DNA of 25,193 bases from Paenibacillaceae bacterium UBA6304 (GTDB lineage: Bacteria > Bacillota > Bacilli > Paenibacillales > Paenibacillaceae), in assembly GCA_002439285.1 (NCBI GenBank), contig DJTQ01000292.1:1-25193 (forward strand), in the 5' to 3' direction. Below are positions 7,691 to 16,033 of the stretch, in pieces; the first letter of the stretch is position 1; each line of letters starts with the position of its first letter. The position numbers and the translations under genes are program-made. Under the pieces are notes generated by a model. The model ran no database searches. It was not told the DNA's origin and was given only the letters and a program-made list of their open reading frames with translations.

Positions 7691-9436
7691 TTGAAGAAAT
7701 TCGCAGGTATGGTGCTTGGGATGTCCGTCCTGTTCGGGACGATGCCGGGAGCACTTGTGGAGGCTTCGCCAATAGCGGCGACAAATCAACAAAAGGAACA
7801 GATTTCCGCCATTCCGACGCTATCCGCAGTATGGGTGAACGGGAAGCAGGTCAGCATGGAGGGCTATAATATCGGGGGTAGCAATTACTTTAAATTGCGG
7901 GATCTGGCCAAAGCCCTGGAAGGAACGGAGAAGCGCTTTGCGGTGGACTTCGACGGTGCCGGGGGCGCGATTCATTTACAGCCGGGACAAGCTTATAAGA
8001 GTATCGGGGGCGAATTGACCGGCTCAGATCGGATGGAACGAAAAAAGGCGACGACAGCCGGAACAAAAATTACAGTGAACGGATCTGAAGTTTCGTTGTC
8101 GGCTTACAACATCGAAGGTAGCACGTATTTTAAGCTACGCGATTTGGGGCAAGCGTTGAACATTCCGGTAATCTGGCGTGCTCTGGACAACTCCGTCCGT
8201 ATTATGACTACTGCTGAGGTCGCGGTGACGACGACCGATGCTAAGGTCTACTCGGGTACAACCGATGATTACTATTATTCCAACTGGTTCGAGCCATCGG
8301 ATCGATATCTTTACAAAGAAGGAAGCACGCTGAACTTATTGGAAGCCAATGAGGAAGAGCAAGCCATACATATCCAGCAGTTTGACGAATCGTACAGCAG
8401 GGTGAAGGAGTTTACGATCCCGATGGAACTCCCGCTGTTCGGCGGCTTTCATCAAGGAGAAGACGGGAACTATTATGTCGTTTACGGCCAATCGAATGAC
8501 GAAGAATCGAATACTAAGCCCGTCTACCAGGTAGTGAAATATGATACCGGTTGGACGAAGCTGGCCCAGGTTGACATTTCGAATGTCTACGTTTCTGAGC
8601 CCTTTGATGCCGGTAACCTCACGATGGATAGCTCCGGCGGGAAGCTCGCTGTTCACTCTACAAGACAGCGCTATACTAGCACCGACGGACTCCGCCACCA
8701 ATCGAACATCAGCTTCCTGATCGATATGAAGACGATGGCCGTACTCAAAAAGGGCGAACAATGGCCGGACAATCATGTCAGCCACTCTTTTGCCGCCTAC
8801 GTGAAATTCGACGGGAACCGCCTCGTTTACGTCGATCATGGCGATGCCTATCCACGTTCTATTGTTATGCAGCTGGAACAGGGCGGAGAGATAACCCGCG
8901 AGCTCGATCTAATCTCTTTTGCGGGCGAAATCGGGGATAACTATACCGGAGGATACCTCGGCGGATTAGAGGTTTCCTCTTCGAATTATTTGGTAGCCGG
9001 GTCCAGCCGGGCTTACGGGGCCGAGACCTCCGATAGCGGGCAAAATGTGTTTGTGAGCGTGGTGCCGAAAACGGCACAATCCGAGTCAGCAGTGAAAACG
9101 GTTTGGTTAACGAAACATAGCCCGGACTCTCCGATCCAAATCAAGGAGACTCACCTGGCCCGGATTAACGATAATAAATATGTTCTGTTGTGGGGAGAAG
9201 AAGAGGGGTACGAGAACGACCCGATATTGAATGTAGCTGTGTTGGACGGTCAGGGCAACATGATTGGTGAACCACAGGCTCTACCGGGTGTGCCGCTTCC
9301 GGGAAATATGAACCCGCTGGTGGAGGGCGATTACCTGACATGGTATTACGGGGCGTCGGCGGACTATCGGAATTCTGGCCCAACAACTCAACAAAGCACA
9401 GATACATTGGAGTTTTATACGCTGAAAGTCGAATAG
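7691..9436 (+). CDS. Secreted stalk-domain protein with two copper-amine-oxidase-N-like repeats
   Basis: A 581-aa exported protein. The N-terminus MKKFAGMVLGMSVLFGTMPG followed by ALVEA is a Sec signal peptide. Two copies of the short stalk repeat common in Paenibacillus surface proteins follow: VNGKQVSMEGYNIGGSNYFKLRDL and VNGSEVSLSAYNIEGSTYFKLRDL (both split here by eye from longer repeats of ~75 residues). The remaining ~390 residues are beta-rich with recurring Gly-Asp turns and bulky aromatic strands, reminiscent of a beta-propeller, but I find no enzyme motif. No LPXTG motif or S-layer repeats are present, so surface attachment is unknown. Upstream in-frame codons (from 7646) are possible but have weaker ribosome sites. 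A terminator follows directly, so the gene is monocistronic. Confidence 0.75.
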   Translation: MKKFAGMVLGMSVLFGTMPGALVEASPIAATNQQKEQISAIPTLSAVWVNGKQVSMEGYNIGGSNYFKLRDLAKALEGTEKRFAVDFDGAGGAIHLQPGQAYKSIGGELTGSDRMERKKATTAGTKITVNGSEVSLSAYNIEGSTYFKLRDLGQALNIPVIWRALDNSVRIMTTAEVAVTTTDAKVYSGTTDDYYYSNWFEPSDRYLYKEGSTLNLLEANEEEQAIHIQQFDESYSRVKEFTIPMELPLFGGFHQGEDGNYYVVYGQSNDEESNTKPVYQVVKYDTGWTKLAQVDISNVYVSEPFDAGNLTMDSSGGKLAVHSTRQRYTSTDGLRHQSNISFLIDMKTMAVLKKGEQWPDNHVSHSFAAYVKFDGNRLVYVDHGDAYPRSIVMQLEQGGEITRELDLISFAGEIGDNYTGGYLGGLEVSSSNYLVAGSSRAYGAETSDSGQNVFVSVVPKTAQSESAVKTVWLTKHSPDSPIQIKETHLARINDNKYVLLWGEEEGYENDPILNVAVLDGQGNMIGEPQALPGVPLPGNMNPLVEGDYLTWYYGASADYRNSGPTTQQSTDTLEFYTLKVE

Positions 9437-9438
9437 GC

Positions 9439-9485
9439 GAAAAAAGACCGGACCTTGTATTCTAACAAGGGTCCGGTTTTTTTAT
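9439..9485 (+). terminator. Rho-independent terminator of the stalk-protein gene
   Basis: ACCGGACCTTGT pairs with ACAAGGGTCCGGT (one bulge) around a short loop, followed by seven or more T. It begins a few bases after the stop codon. Confidence 0.9.
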
Positions 9486-9579
9486 GAAAATGCAGATTAG
9501 TTAAATGAATTAAAGTGGCCTCCTGCATTCCTCCTCCTCCGCCTACCTCCTGACGCACTCCTCATCTCGACCGAATGAG

Positions 9580-9778
9580 AAATAGAGGACTTTCAGGACG
9601 CTATTTGAGTAATTATTGTACGTGCAGAGAAAATAGAGGACTTTCAGGCTCTTATTTTGCAGATTGAGCAACAAAAGGTCCATAATCAGCGAGATGGAGA
9701 TAAATAGGGCCCCAAAAGGCCCTTATTTTTGATTGCTAGCCCGAATTTGTGAAAATAAGACCCGAAAAGTCCCTTATT
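9580..9778. repeat. Array of four 26-27-bp imperfect palindromes, two forward plus two inverted
   Basis: The units start at 9580, 9631, 9702 and 9753; three are 27 bp and the last 26 bp. Each opens AAATA and closes TATT(T), with a GC-rich middle around a CTTTC or GAAAA core. Units 1 and 2 share AAATAGAGGACTTTCAGG. Units 3 and 4 carry the complementary type (CCCCAAAAGG and CCCGAAAAGT), so they lie inverted relative to 1 and 2. The start-to-start steps are 51, 71 and 51 bp. A half-unit (AAAAGGTCCATAAT) lies at 9674-9687. The array fills most of the 419-bp gap between two convergent genes. Beyond it I see only a 12-bp tandem duplication at 9794-9817. Confidence 0.8.
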
Positions 9779-9793
9779 GCCAAGTTTCACGGC

Positions 9794-9817
9794 GGCAGAT
9801 GCAGAGGCAGATGCAGA
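9794..9817. repeat. 12-bp tandem duplication
   Basis: GGCAGATGCAGA is present twice head to tail (9794-9805 and 9806-9817) in non-coding DNA between the palindrome array and the end of the zinc-ribbon protein gene. It is probably a replication-slippage product with no visible function. Confidence 0.7.
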
Positions 9818-9855
9818 GATAGAGGAGACCTCAACTCTCCAGGCATCCTAAGGTT

Positions 9856-10986
9856 CTACTGACTTTGCCCTATGAAATAGAACCCGATCAGGACCACCGC
9901 CACGCAGAACAGCACGAAAAAGGTGATTTTCCACGGGCTGCGCGGCACGGTGCCGGAGACAAGTCCGGTTTGTGCGTTGACCATGTAGCGGTAAGACTTG
10001 CCGCGGTAGGTATAACCCGCGTTCCAGATCGGGAGCAGCAGATGCTTGTAGGTAAGCCCGCTGTACTGCGTACGGGTACGGAGTGCGCGGACTTCATCGC
10101 CGCCGATCTGTCTTTTGATGCCGTCTTCGATGGCATCATCGATCCGGGACTTAGCTTTCTGCCAGCCCACGCTGCGGGGCACGGAATATTTCTCGGCCAG
10201 ATATCCGCTTAAATATTCCGGTCGGTACTCTTTTAATTTCGACAAGTCGAAATTGTTCAGCTTCTCCAGCAGTTTGCCGTCATAACGCCGGGAGGCTGGG
10301 ATCAGCACATCGTCAAACCAGCGGTCGTACTCCCCGCCGACCCGGTGCCATACCGTATATCGTTCCTGGGTCGTATATGTTTCGGTCTTGCCATTGACGG
10401 TGCGGGTATGGGTGACGGTGCGATAGTGATAGTCACCGCGTTCCGCCGTGTATACCGAGTCCGTACCGGCATCGAATGTCCAGTAGGGGATATACAGGCC
10501 GGATAGGCGTGCGACGATGACTCCCTTCTTGAAGGCGTTCGGCGTAAACCATCGCTTCGATTTCCACGTCTTGAACGAAGCCATAGCCTGTTCCATGGAA
10601 ATTTGAAACGGAATCACCGTTTCCGGCTTGATGGTGGCCGTGTCTTCTTGACAGAGTACCTTTGAGGATCCGCAAAATGGACAGGTCGCAGCGGTTTCCA
10701 GCTCGGGTAGTACGATCTCCCCGCCACAGCTTTCGCAGTGCAGCGTCTGTTTCCGGAATCCCCAATCCGTTCGCGCCGCATTCTCTTCATCCGTGCCGGA
10801 TGAATTTAAATCCAGATCGTACTCCACGGGTTGGCTGCTCGAATCCTCGATCGCCTCTTCGCGGCCGCAGTATTGGCATTTCAGATTTTGTGCTTCAGAG
10901 TCGAACAGCATCGGGCCGCCGCAACTGGAGCAGGGAAATGTAACGGGAGCCTTCATGTTGTCTTCTTTAGGCGCTGAAGCTTCCAT
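9856..10986 (-). CDS. ydjG: Double zinc-ribbon membrane protein (YdjG-like)
   Basis: A 376-aa protein. Near the N-terminus are two zinc ribbons: CSSCGG...CQYCG and CESCGG...CPFCG, each two CxxC pairs. A middle region carries aromatic-rich segments such as LSGLYIPYWTFDAGTDSVYT. A single membrane segment lies close to the C-terminus (ITFFVLFCVAVVLIGFYFIG). Proteins of this type are often mislabelled as helicase-like because of the ribbons; no helicase motif is present. In B. subtilis the ydjFGHI operon is under the envelope-stress sigma factor SigW, and YdjG/H/I link PspA to the membrane. Here the gene directly follows the SPFH gene; pspA and ydjH homologues are not adjacent. I prefer ATG 10986, with AGGGG 6 nt upstream, over ATG 10992, which lies too close to that site. 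Confidence 0.78.
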   Translation of the reverse strand: MEASAPKEDNMKAPVTFPCSSCGGPMLFDSEAQNLKCQYCGREEAIEDSSSQPVEYDLDLNSSGTDEENAARTDWGFRKQTLHCESCGGEIVLPELETAATCPFCGSSKVLCQEDTATIKPETVIPFQISMEQAMASFKTWKSKRWFTPNAFKKGVIVARLSGLYIPYWTFDAGTDSVYTAERGDYHYRTVTHTRTVNGKTETYTTQERYTVWHRVGGEYDRWFDDVLIPASRRYDGKLLEKLNNFDLSKLKEYRPEYLSGYLAEKYSVPRSVGWQKAKSRIDDAIEDGIKRQIGGDEVRALRTRTQYSGLTYKHLLLPIWNAGYTYRGKSYRYMVNAQTGLVSGTVPRSPWKITFFVLFCVAVVLIGFYFIGQSQ

Positions 10987-10995
10987 CGTCATCCC

Positions 10996-12018
10996 CTACA
11001 CTTTCGTGCCGCAGCCGGAGCAGAATTTGGCGTTCTCCACCAGCGGCGCACCGCACTCCGTGCAGAACCGCTTCGGTACGCCGGCCCCCGCGGCATTCCC
11101 TGCTGCAACGGGGCCTCCGACGTTCGCGCTTGGCCCCGGTCCCGGTTCGGCCGGCCGGTTCATCATCTGGCCCATCATTTGGGCCATCGCCATTCCGGCG
11201 CCGAGCCCGGCTCCGGTTCCGGCTGCGCCCGAATCCGGGTTATTGGCTGCCTCGCGGATCGCCTCGGCGGTTTGATACTTCATATATTGGTCCAGGTTGC
11301 CGGCGATGTTCATCGACGACTTCCGGTCGATCATTTGTTCCACTTCCGGCGGCAGTGACAGATTCTCGATCATGAGCAACGACAGGAACAGGCCCATCGA
11401 TTCAAAATGCGGCTGCAGCCGTTCCATGGCCTGAGCGCTCAGCTCCTCATAGGACGAAGCAAGATCCATCACTGGAATGCGGGATTCGCCGATCATGTCG
11501 CTGATTCCGGTGACGAGGATCGATTTTAAATGCCCGGCAATCTGCTCGGTCGTGAAGTCGCTGCGGGTTCCGAACAATTCTCTCAGGAAGAGGGCCGGAT
11601 CCTTGACACGGATCGCATAGCTTCCGAATCCCCGCAGCCGGATGGCGCCAAACTCGGTATCCCGAAGAATGACCGGGTTGGTCGTACCCCATTTCAAATT
11701 CGTGAAATTGGCGGTGCTGACAAAGTAAACATCCGCCTTGAACGGCGAATTAAACGCATACGGCCAAGACTTAAGCGCAGTTAGCAAAGGCATGTTTTGC
11801 GTTGACAATGTATAAGTGCCTGGGCCGTAGACATCGGCGATTTGTCCCTCGTTCACAAATACCGCGGCTTGGGATTCGCGGACAATTAGTTTGGCGCCCA
11901 TTTTAATCGCATTATCATATACAGGAAAGCGGTACACCATCGAGCCGGAATTCGCCGATTCATCCAGCCATTCGATGACTTCAATAAACTGGCCTTTCAG
12001 AAAAGAAAACAGTCCCAT
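10996..12018 (-). CDS. ydjI: SPFH / virion-core domain protein with C-terminal zinc ribbon (YdjI-like)
   Basis: A 340-aa cytoplasmic, membrane-associated protein. The N-terminus MGLFSFLKGQFIEVIEWLDE and the SPFH domain (RESQAAVFVNEGQIADVYGPG, LRGFGSYAIRVKDPALFLRE) match the YdjI 'virion core' subgroup of stomatin/flotillin-like proteins. A helical region follows, then a Gly/Ala/Pro-rich linker with a MAQMMGQMM patch. It ends in a zinc ribbon (Cys319, Cys322, Cys333, Cys336). In B. subtilis, YdjI is needed to place the phage-shock protein PspA at the membrane under envelope stress. GGAGG lies just before ATG 12018. The gene runs into the YdjG-like gene with only a few bases between, so the two form an operon. 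A 90-bp inverted-repeat element sits 21 bp upstream of the start. Confidence 0.87.
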   Translation of the reverse strand: MGLFSFLKGQFIEVIEWLDESANSGSMVYRFPVYDNAIKMGAKLIVRESQAAVFVNEGQIADVYGPGTYTLSTQNMPLLTALKSWPYAFNSPFKADVYFVSTANFTNLKWGTTNPVILRDTEFGAIRLRGFGSYAIRVKDPALFLRELFGTRSDFTTEQIAGHLKSILVTGISDMIGESRIPVMDLASSYEELSAQAMERLQPHFESMGLFLSLLMIENLSLPPEVEQMIDRKSSMNIAGNLDQYMKYQTAEAIREAANNPDSGAAGTGAGLGAGMAMAQMMGQMMNRPAEPGPGPSANVGGPVAAGNAAGAGVPKRFCTECGAPLVENAKFCSGCGTKV

Positions 12019-12039
12019 CTCCCTACCTCCATTAGCTGC

Positions 12040-12129
12040 TATATAAGATGAACTAAAGAATGCGATGAGGGCAAGGGGAACATTTTACGCACTTGCTCCA
12101 AACATAAATTCAATAGTTCATCTTATATA
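12040..12129. repeat. 90-bp element bounded by 16-bp perfect inverted repeats
   Basis: TATATAAGATGAACTA at 12040-12055 is repeated exactly in inverted orientation at 12114-12129, enclosing 58 bp. The ends read TATA...TATA, so a TA target duplication could be hidden in them; no longer target duplication is seen. It lies immediately upstream of the SPFH gene and would be part of its 5' untranslated region or operator. It is either a MITE-like element or a regulatory structure. The rest of the 361-bp gap holds the cre box and kinase promoter (12277-12305) and otherwise nothing recognisable. Confidence 0.75.
12086..12112 (-). promoter_or_regulatory. Possible ECF-type (SigW-like) promoter for the SPFH operon
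   Basis: Read on the minus strand, TGAATT, 17 bp, then CGTA resembles the SigW pattern TGAAAC-N16/17-CGTA, with four of six bases in the -35. It lies inside the loop of the 16-bp inverted repeat, ~70 bp before the start codon. The assignment leans on SigW control of the homologous B. subtilis operon. Confidence 0.3.
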
Positions 12130-12276
12130 AGTAGAAAATTATACCTCCATTATACTTAAAGTCTCCTAATGGGGATACCCGAGGAACACGGATCGATCGG
12201 AGGCCTTATAATGAAGACCACGGTCAATGCTACCGATAAAGAATAAAAATATACAAAAAAAAGACCAAAACGGTGA

Positions 12277-12305
12277 TTGTAAACGATTACATCCCTGATT
12301 AGACT
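12277..12305 (+). promoter_or_regulatory. Promoter with exact cre (CcpA) box before the sensor kinase gene
   Basis: TGTAAACGATTACA at 12278-12291 fits the cre consensus TGWAANCGNTNWCA at every position. It overlaps a candidate -35 (TTGTAA, 12277-12282) that lies 17 bp before a candidate -10 (TAGACT, 12300-12305), ~75 bp upstream of the kinase start. Binding of CcpA there would block the promoter, so glucose-type carbon repression of the sensor pair is likely. The cre call is strong and the promoter call moderate. Confidence 0.72.
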
Positions 12306-12379
12306 TAGTTTACCTTACTCTGGCAATAGAAGAGACATCGGAATTCAGTCCATCAGGAATCAGGCGAAGGAGAGAGCGA

Positions 12380-14194
12380 ATGAAACGTTTGAAAGGGCAT
12401 ATCGAGAAAAATAGGTGGAGTATTTCGAAGATCTTGAATACTTCATTCTTTCTGATGATTACAGTACCGATCTTACTGGTGACGCTGTATTCGGTAAAAT
12501 CGCTGAACTCCATATTGTTAAACAATACTACTTCCCAGGCGATGCAAACGCTGGAACAGCAATCGGGCAGCTTTGATTCCAAGGCGCGCATGATTATCAA
12601 TACGGCATCGGCGATCGCCAATGATGATCAGGTCATCTCCACGTCGGCTGCCATTGATAAGAACGATAAGGCTTTAAGTCAATTCGACCTGCGGAAAGCG
12701 CTGGATAAACAGCTGAACAACTATTTTCACTATACACCCGATGTGGCAAGCGTCCTGTTTTTTTACAAGGGACAAGGCTCGTACGCCTATAAAAGGAATA
12801 TGGACGTGGATGTGGCCGGGCTTCGCCGCATGGACTGGTACGCGGAAGCTGAATCGCAAAAGAACAGAGTTCACTTCATGGGCATTCAAGAAAGTGCTGC
12901 AAGTCTGCGGGATGGAGGGAATTATTTTACGGCGGCCGTGTCGCCGAAATACAGCACGTTATTTTACAATGTCGAGATGATCTATTTTGTCTTCCGTCCT
13001 TCGGATTTCATGGAACGGCTGGATGTAAGCCGCGGAGACGGAGGGGACATCTATGTCGTTACGCCGGAAGGTAAGGTGATTGCCTCGAATGACGGCAAGG
13101 CGCTGCAGGAGGGAATGGGATCTTATACATACTTGCAATCGGCTCTATCCGGAGACAGAGGCAGTTACGTCAAGTCCGTAAACGATGTGCAGTCTTTCGT
13201 TATCTACACCACATCCGATTTGGGCTGGAAGTATGTCAAGGTGGTGCCGTATGAACGGATTATCGATCAAGTCAAAAGCGTGTTCGGCAGAATCATCCTC
13301 TTTTCGGTGGGCGGGCTGATCGTGTTTCTGATTGCCTCCTACTGGCTGGTCCGCAGCATCGTTAATCCGATTGTTCGTCTGTTTAAAGGAATGGCCGCCA
13401 TTAAATCGGGGAATTTGAAGACCCAATTGGAAGCGTCGGGCCCGCTGGAAATCTATGTGCTGGGACATGCGTTCAATGATATGGTCGCCAACATGGACCG
13501 GCTCTTCGTTGAAGTCAAAGATCAGGAAGACCAGAAGCGGTTGGCGGAGATCCGGGCGCTTCAATCGCAGATCAATCCGCATTTTTTGCTCAATACACTG
13601 AACACGATCAAACTGATGGCGGCCATCTCCAAAGCGGAGAATATCCAGAGAATGACGGAGGCCTTGACGAAGCTGTTGTCGTCCACTTTTAATCGGGGAG
13701 GCATGTATGCCACGGTAGGTGAGGAAATTTCCCTGCTTGACGATTATTTTCAGATTATGAAAATCCGGTTCGGCGATTTGTTCGATATTCACTATGAGGT
13801 GGATCCAGCTATTGAACAAGCCTATATTCTGAAGCTGATGCTGCAGCCGATTATCGAGAATGCCATTATTCATGGTATGCATGAAAGAGAGACCCGTGGG
13901 AACATTTCCATTTTCGGAGAATTGGTGGACGGTTGCTGCCGGTTTACGATCGAAGATGACGGGGTGGGCATTCGGGAGCAGGAGCTTCCCCTCATATTGA
14001 AACGGGGAGAGAAGAGCAAAGAGAGCTTCAGCGGGCTTGGACTAAGAAATGTTCATGAGCGTATCCGGCTCAATTACGGAGAGCCCTACGGATTGAAGAT
14101 CACAAGTGTATGGGGCGAGGGGACGAATGTGGTAGTGCTGCTTCCTTTATTATGGGAACCGCCTCAAGCCAAGGAAAAGGAGGAGCAGGAATGA
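12380..14194 (+). CDS. Sensor histidine kinase (YesM-type, LytS/HPK8-like catalytic region)
   Basis: A 604-aa membrane kinase. TM1 is at ~19-39, a ~260-residue extracellular sensing region of the Cache type follows, then TM2 at ~303-324, a HAMP linker, and the phosphoacceptor segment QSQINPHFLLNTLN with His401. The ATPase domain shows PIIENAIIHGM (N box, ~490), DDGVGI (~527) and GLGLRNVHERI (~552). YesM-type kinases sense extracellular sugars, often through contact with a binding protein, and phosphorylate an AraC-type regulator. The start follows GGAGAGAG closely. Its stop overlaps the regulator start (ATGA), so the pair is translationally coupled. An importer encoded directly downstream is the likely target. 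Confidence 0.94.
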   Translation: MKRLKGHIEKNRWSISKILNTSFFLMITVPILLVTLYSVKSLNSILLNNTTSQAMQTLEQQSGSFDSKARMIINTASAIANDDQVISTSAAIDKNDKALSQFDLRKALDKQLNNYFHYTPDVASVLFFYKGQGSYAYKRNMDVDVAGLRRMDWYAEAESQKNRVHFMGIQESAASLRDGGNYFTAAVSPKYSTLFYNVEMIYFVFRPSDFMERLDVSRGDGGDIYVVTPEGKVIASNDGKALQEGMGSYTYLQSALSGDRGSYVKSVNDVQSFVIYTTSDLGWKYVKVVPYERIIDQVKSVFGRIILFSVGGLIVFLIASYWLVRSIVNPIVRLFKGMAAIKSGNLKTQLEASGPLEIYVLGHAFNDMVANMDRLFVEVKDQEDQKRLAEIRALQSQINPHFLLNTLNTIKLMAAISKAENIQRMTEALTKLLSSTFNRGGMYATVGEEISLLDDYFQIMKIRFGDLFDIHYEVDPAIEQAYILKLMLQPIIENAIIHGMHERETRGNISIFGELVDGCCRFTIEDDGVGIREQELPLILKRGEKSKESFSGLGLRNVHERIRLNYGEPYGLKITSVWGEGTNVVVLLPLLWEPPQAKEKEEQE

Positions 14195-15834
14195 TTAGAG
14201 TGCTGCTGGTGGATGACGAGCCTATCGTCCGGATTGCTCTGAGGGAGTTGATTTCCTGGGAACGCTTCGGTTGCGAAATCGCCTCCGAGGCATCGAATGG
14301 CCGGGAAGCATTGAAGCGGATCGAAGAGGGGACCATCGATCTGGTGCTGGTGGATATGCAGATGCCGCTGATGAGCGGAATTGAATTCATTAAGGAGCTG
14401 AGCAGCAAGGATGCCAGCGGGAGGATCGTGGTCATCGTTCTCAGCGCCTACTCCGATTACGAATATGTCAGGGAGGCCTTTTTGTATGGGGCTTGCGATT
14501 ATGTGATCAAGAACGACCTCGAAGAGAGCAAAGTGGCGCCCGTGATTCAAAAAGCGGTGGAATTGATTCAGGCAAAGTGGAGCGAGACGGAGAGAAAGGA
14601 GCAGGAGGCTCGTTCCGTCCGTCAAAACATGCAGGAACAGTGGCTACTCCGAGCAGTACAGCCGGTGAGTCCTGAAGTAGCCGGGGCTGCCGGAACTGCG
14701 GTCAGCGGCAGGGAGCGGACGGAGGCATTGGAGTCTTGGCGGAGGGCAATGGACGTTTCCGGCCATTGCCTGGGCTGTCTGCTGCTGGACCGAATGTACG
14801 GAAGACCGCGCGGCATTCAAGACCAGCAATCCCGGTTCGTCATGCACACGGTCAGGCAGGTGGTTGAAGGATATGGATATGAGATTGTCATCGCGCCCCT
14901 GTCCGTGTTGGAATATGCGATCCTCGTATTTATTCCTGCGAAGCTAGGCGGCCAGGCATTTCGCAGTCTGTTCTCGGAGATGATGAACAAAGCGCTCAGC
15001 CATCTTCAGCAATATGTGGATGTTAGCGGGGCGGTGGGACTTGCTGAGCCGTCACAGCGCAGGGATTCGTGGTCAGACCGGTATCGGCAGGCGGTGCATT
15101 TGGCTCGGCTGCGTTTTTTTCAGGGTAGCGGGCAGGTGTTCTTCCCGGAATCGATGCCCATGCTTGCGCAGAATCGCCCACAGGATGCCGTTTGGAGCAT
15201 TCCGCGGCTGATCCGGGAGATGGAGCAGGGGAATACGGACTGGGAAGAGGAACTGGAAGCGGGATTGAAACAGATGGGAGAGGTGCGCCTCATGGCTGTC
15301 GAGACTGTCCTGCAGCCATATCAAGCACTGCTTTGGGAGCTGGGCACCCTGCTGAAGAGTCAGGGCTTGGAATGGAGACAAATCACGGATGAGGAAGAGA
15401 CGCCGGTGATCCGGCTGGAATACATGAATTCTGCCGCCGAAATCAACGAATATATCCACAGCTTGTCGCGTCAGGTGGCCCGGGCGGTTCATCCCGCCCA
15501 TCGGATGGCGGAGACGGTGCCGAGAATGGTAGATAAGGTGAAGCAGTGGATCGATAGGTATTACAGCGAGCCCTTGTCGCTTACGGGAGCCAGTGAGATG
15601 GCGGGCATTAGCGAGAATTATTTGAGCAAAATATTCGCCAAGGAAATGGGCGAGACGTTTATCGAATATGTGGCCCGGAAGCGGATTGAGAGCGCTATTC
15701 AAATGATGAAGAGCGGAATGAAGCTGTACGAAATCGGGGAGAAGGTCGGATATCCGAATCAGGGACACTTTACGAAGGTATTCAAGCGGGTGACGGGCCA
15801 GACGCCGCTGGAATACCGGGAAAGCTTGCGATAA
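14191..15834 (+). CDS. Response regulator with receiver and AraC-type DNA-binding domain (YesN-type)
   Basis: A 547-aa regulator. The receiver domain (~1-120) has the acidic pair in LLVDDEP, phosphoacceptor Asp55 in LVLVDMQMP, and Lys107 in YVIKND. A ~320-residue variable linker follows. The AraC/XylS double helix-turn-helix spans the last ~100 residues: LSLTGASEMAGISENYLSKI and LYEIGEKVGYPNQGHFTKVF, ending GQTPLEYRE. ATG 14191 is preceded by AAGGAGGAG and overlaps the kinase stop by 4 nt. A longer reading from 14110 would run through the kinase gene and is rejected. It probably activates the importer at 16034-19125. Confidence 0.94.
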   Translation: MIRVLLVDDEPIVRIALRELISWERFGCEIASEASNGREALKRIEEGTIDLVLVDMQMPLMSGIEFIKELSSKDASGRIVVIVLSAYSDYEYVREAFLYGACDYVIKNDLEESKVAPVIQKAVELIQAKWSETERKEQEARSVRQNMQEQWLLRAVQPVSPEVAGAAGTAVSGRERTEALESWRRAMDVSGHCLGCLLLDRMYGRPRGIQDQQSRFVMHTVRQVVEGYGYEIVIAPLSVLEYAILVFIPAKLGGQAFRSLFSEMMNKALSHLQQYVDVSGAVGLAEPSQRRDSWSDRYRQAVHLARLRFFQGSGQVFFPESMPMLAQNRPQDAVWSIPRLIREMEQGNTDWEEELEAGLKQMGEVRLMAVETVLQPYQALLWELGTLLKSQGLEWRQITDEEETPVIRLEYMNSAAEINEYIHSLSRQVARAVHPAHRMAETVPRMVDKVKQWIDRYYSEPLSLTGASEMAGISENYLSKIFAKEMGETFIEYVARKRIESAIQMMKSGMKLYEIGEKVGYPNQGHFTKVFKRVTGQTPLEYRESLR

Positions 15835-15898
15835 GGAGCGGGATGCACCACAGACGAAAGTGAGTAGAAAGAGAGAAGAAAAGGATAAAAAGAAACAA

Positions 15899-15926
15899 TT
15901 GAAAGCGTATCCATTATAGCTATAAT
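15899..15926 (+). promoter_or_regulatory. Promoter with cre-like box before the second binding-protein gene
   Basis: TTGAAA (15899-15904), a 16-bp spacer and TATAAT (15921-15926) form a good SigA promoter 108 bp upstream of the binding-protein gene. TGAAAGCGTATCCA (15900-15913) overlaps the -35 and fits the cre consensus with two mismatches. This lets the importer be transcribed separately from the sensor pair and under carbon catabolite control. The AraC-type regulator would be expected to bind just upstream, but I cannot define its site. Confidence 0.6.
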
Positions 15927-16033
15927 GAACCATGAAAAGAACCTGAGCGATGAGAAGCGCTCCGATTTAACGGCGATTTCATGCGGATTCAGGCGGATTT
16001 CAAATCCATAACCATTTACGGGAGGGTCATGTT

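Noticed and set aside
9580..9778. CRISPR-like array
   Set aside because: The units are diverged, half of them inverted, spacings are not uniform, spacers are not unique protospacer-sized inserts between identical repeats, and no cas genes are nearby. The same applies to 21731-21916.
15073..15933. A 286-codon minus-strand frame over the response regulator gene
   Set aside because: It lies opposite a well-defined AraC-type regulator and its His/Arg/Leu-rich translation is typical of antisense reading.
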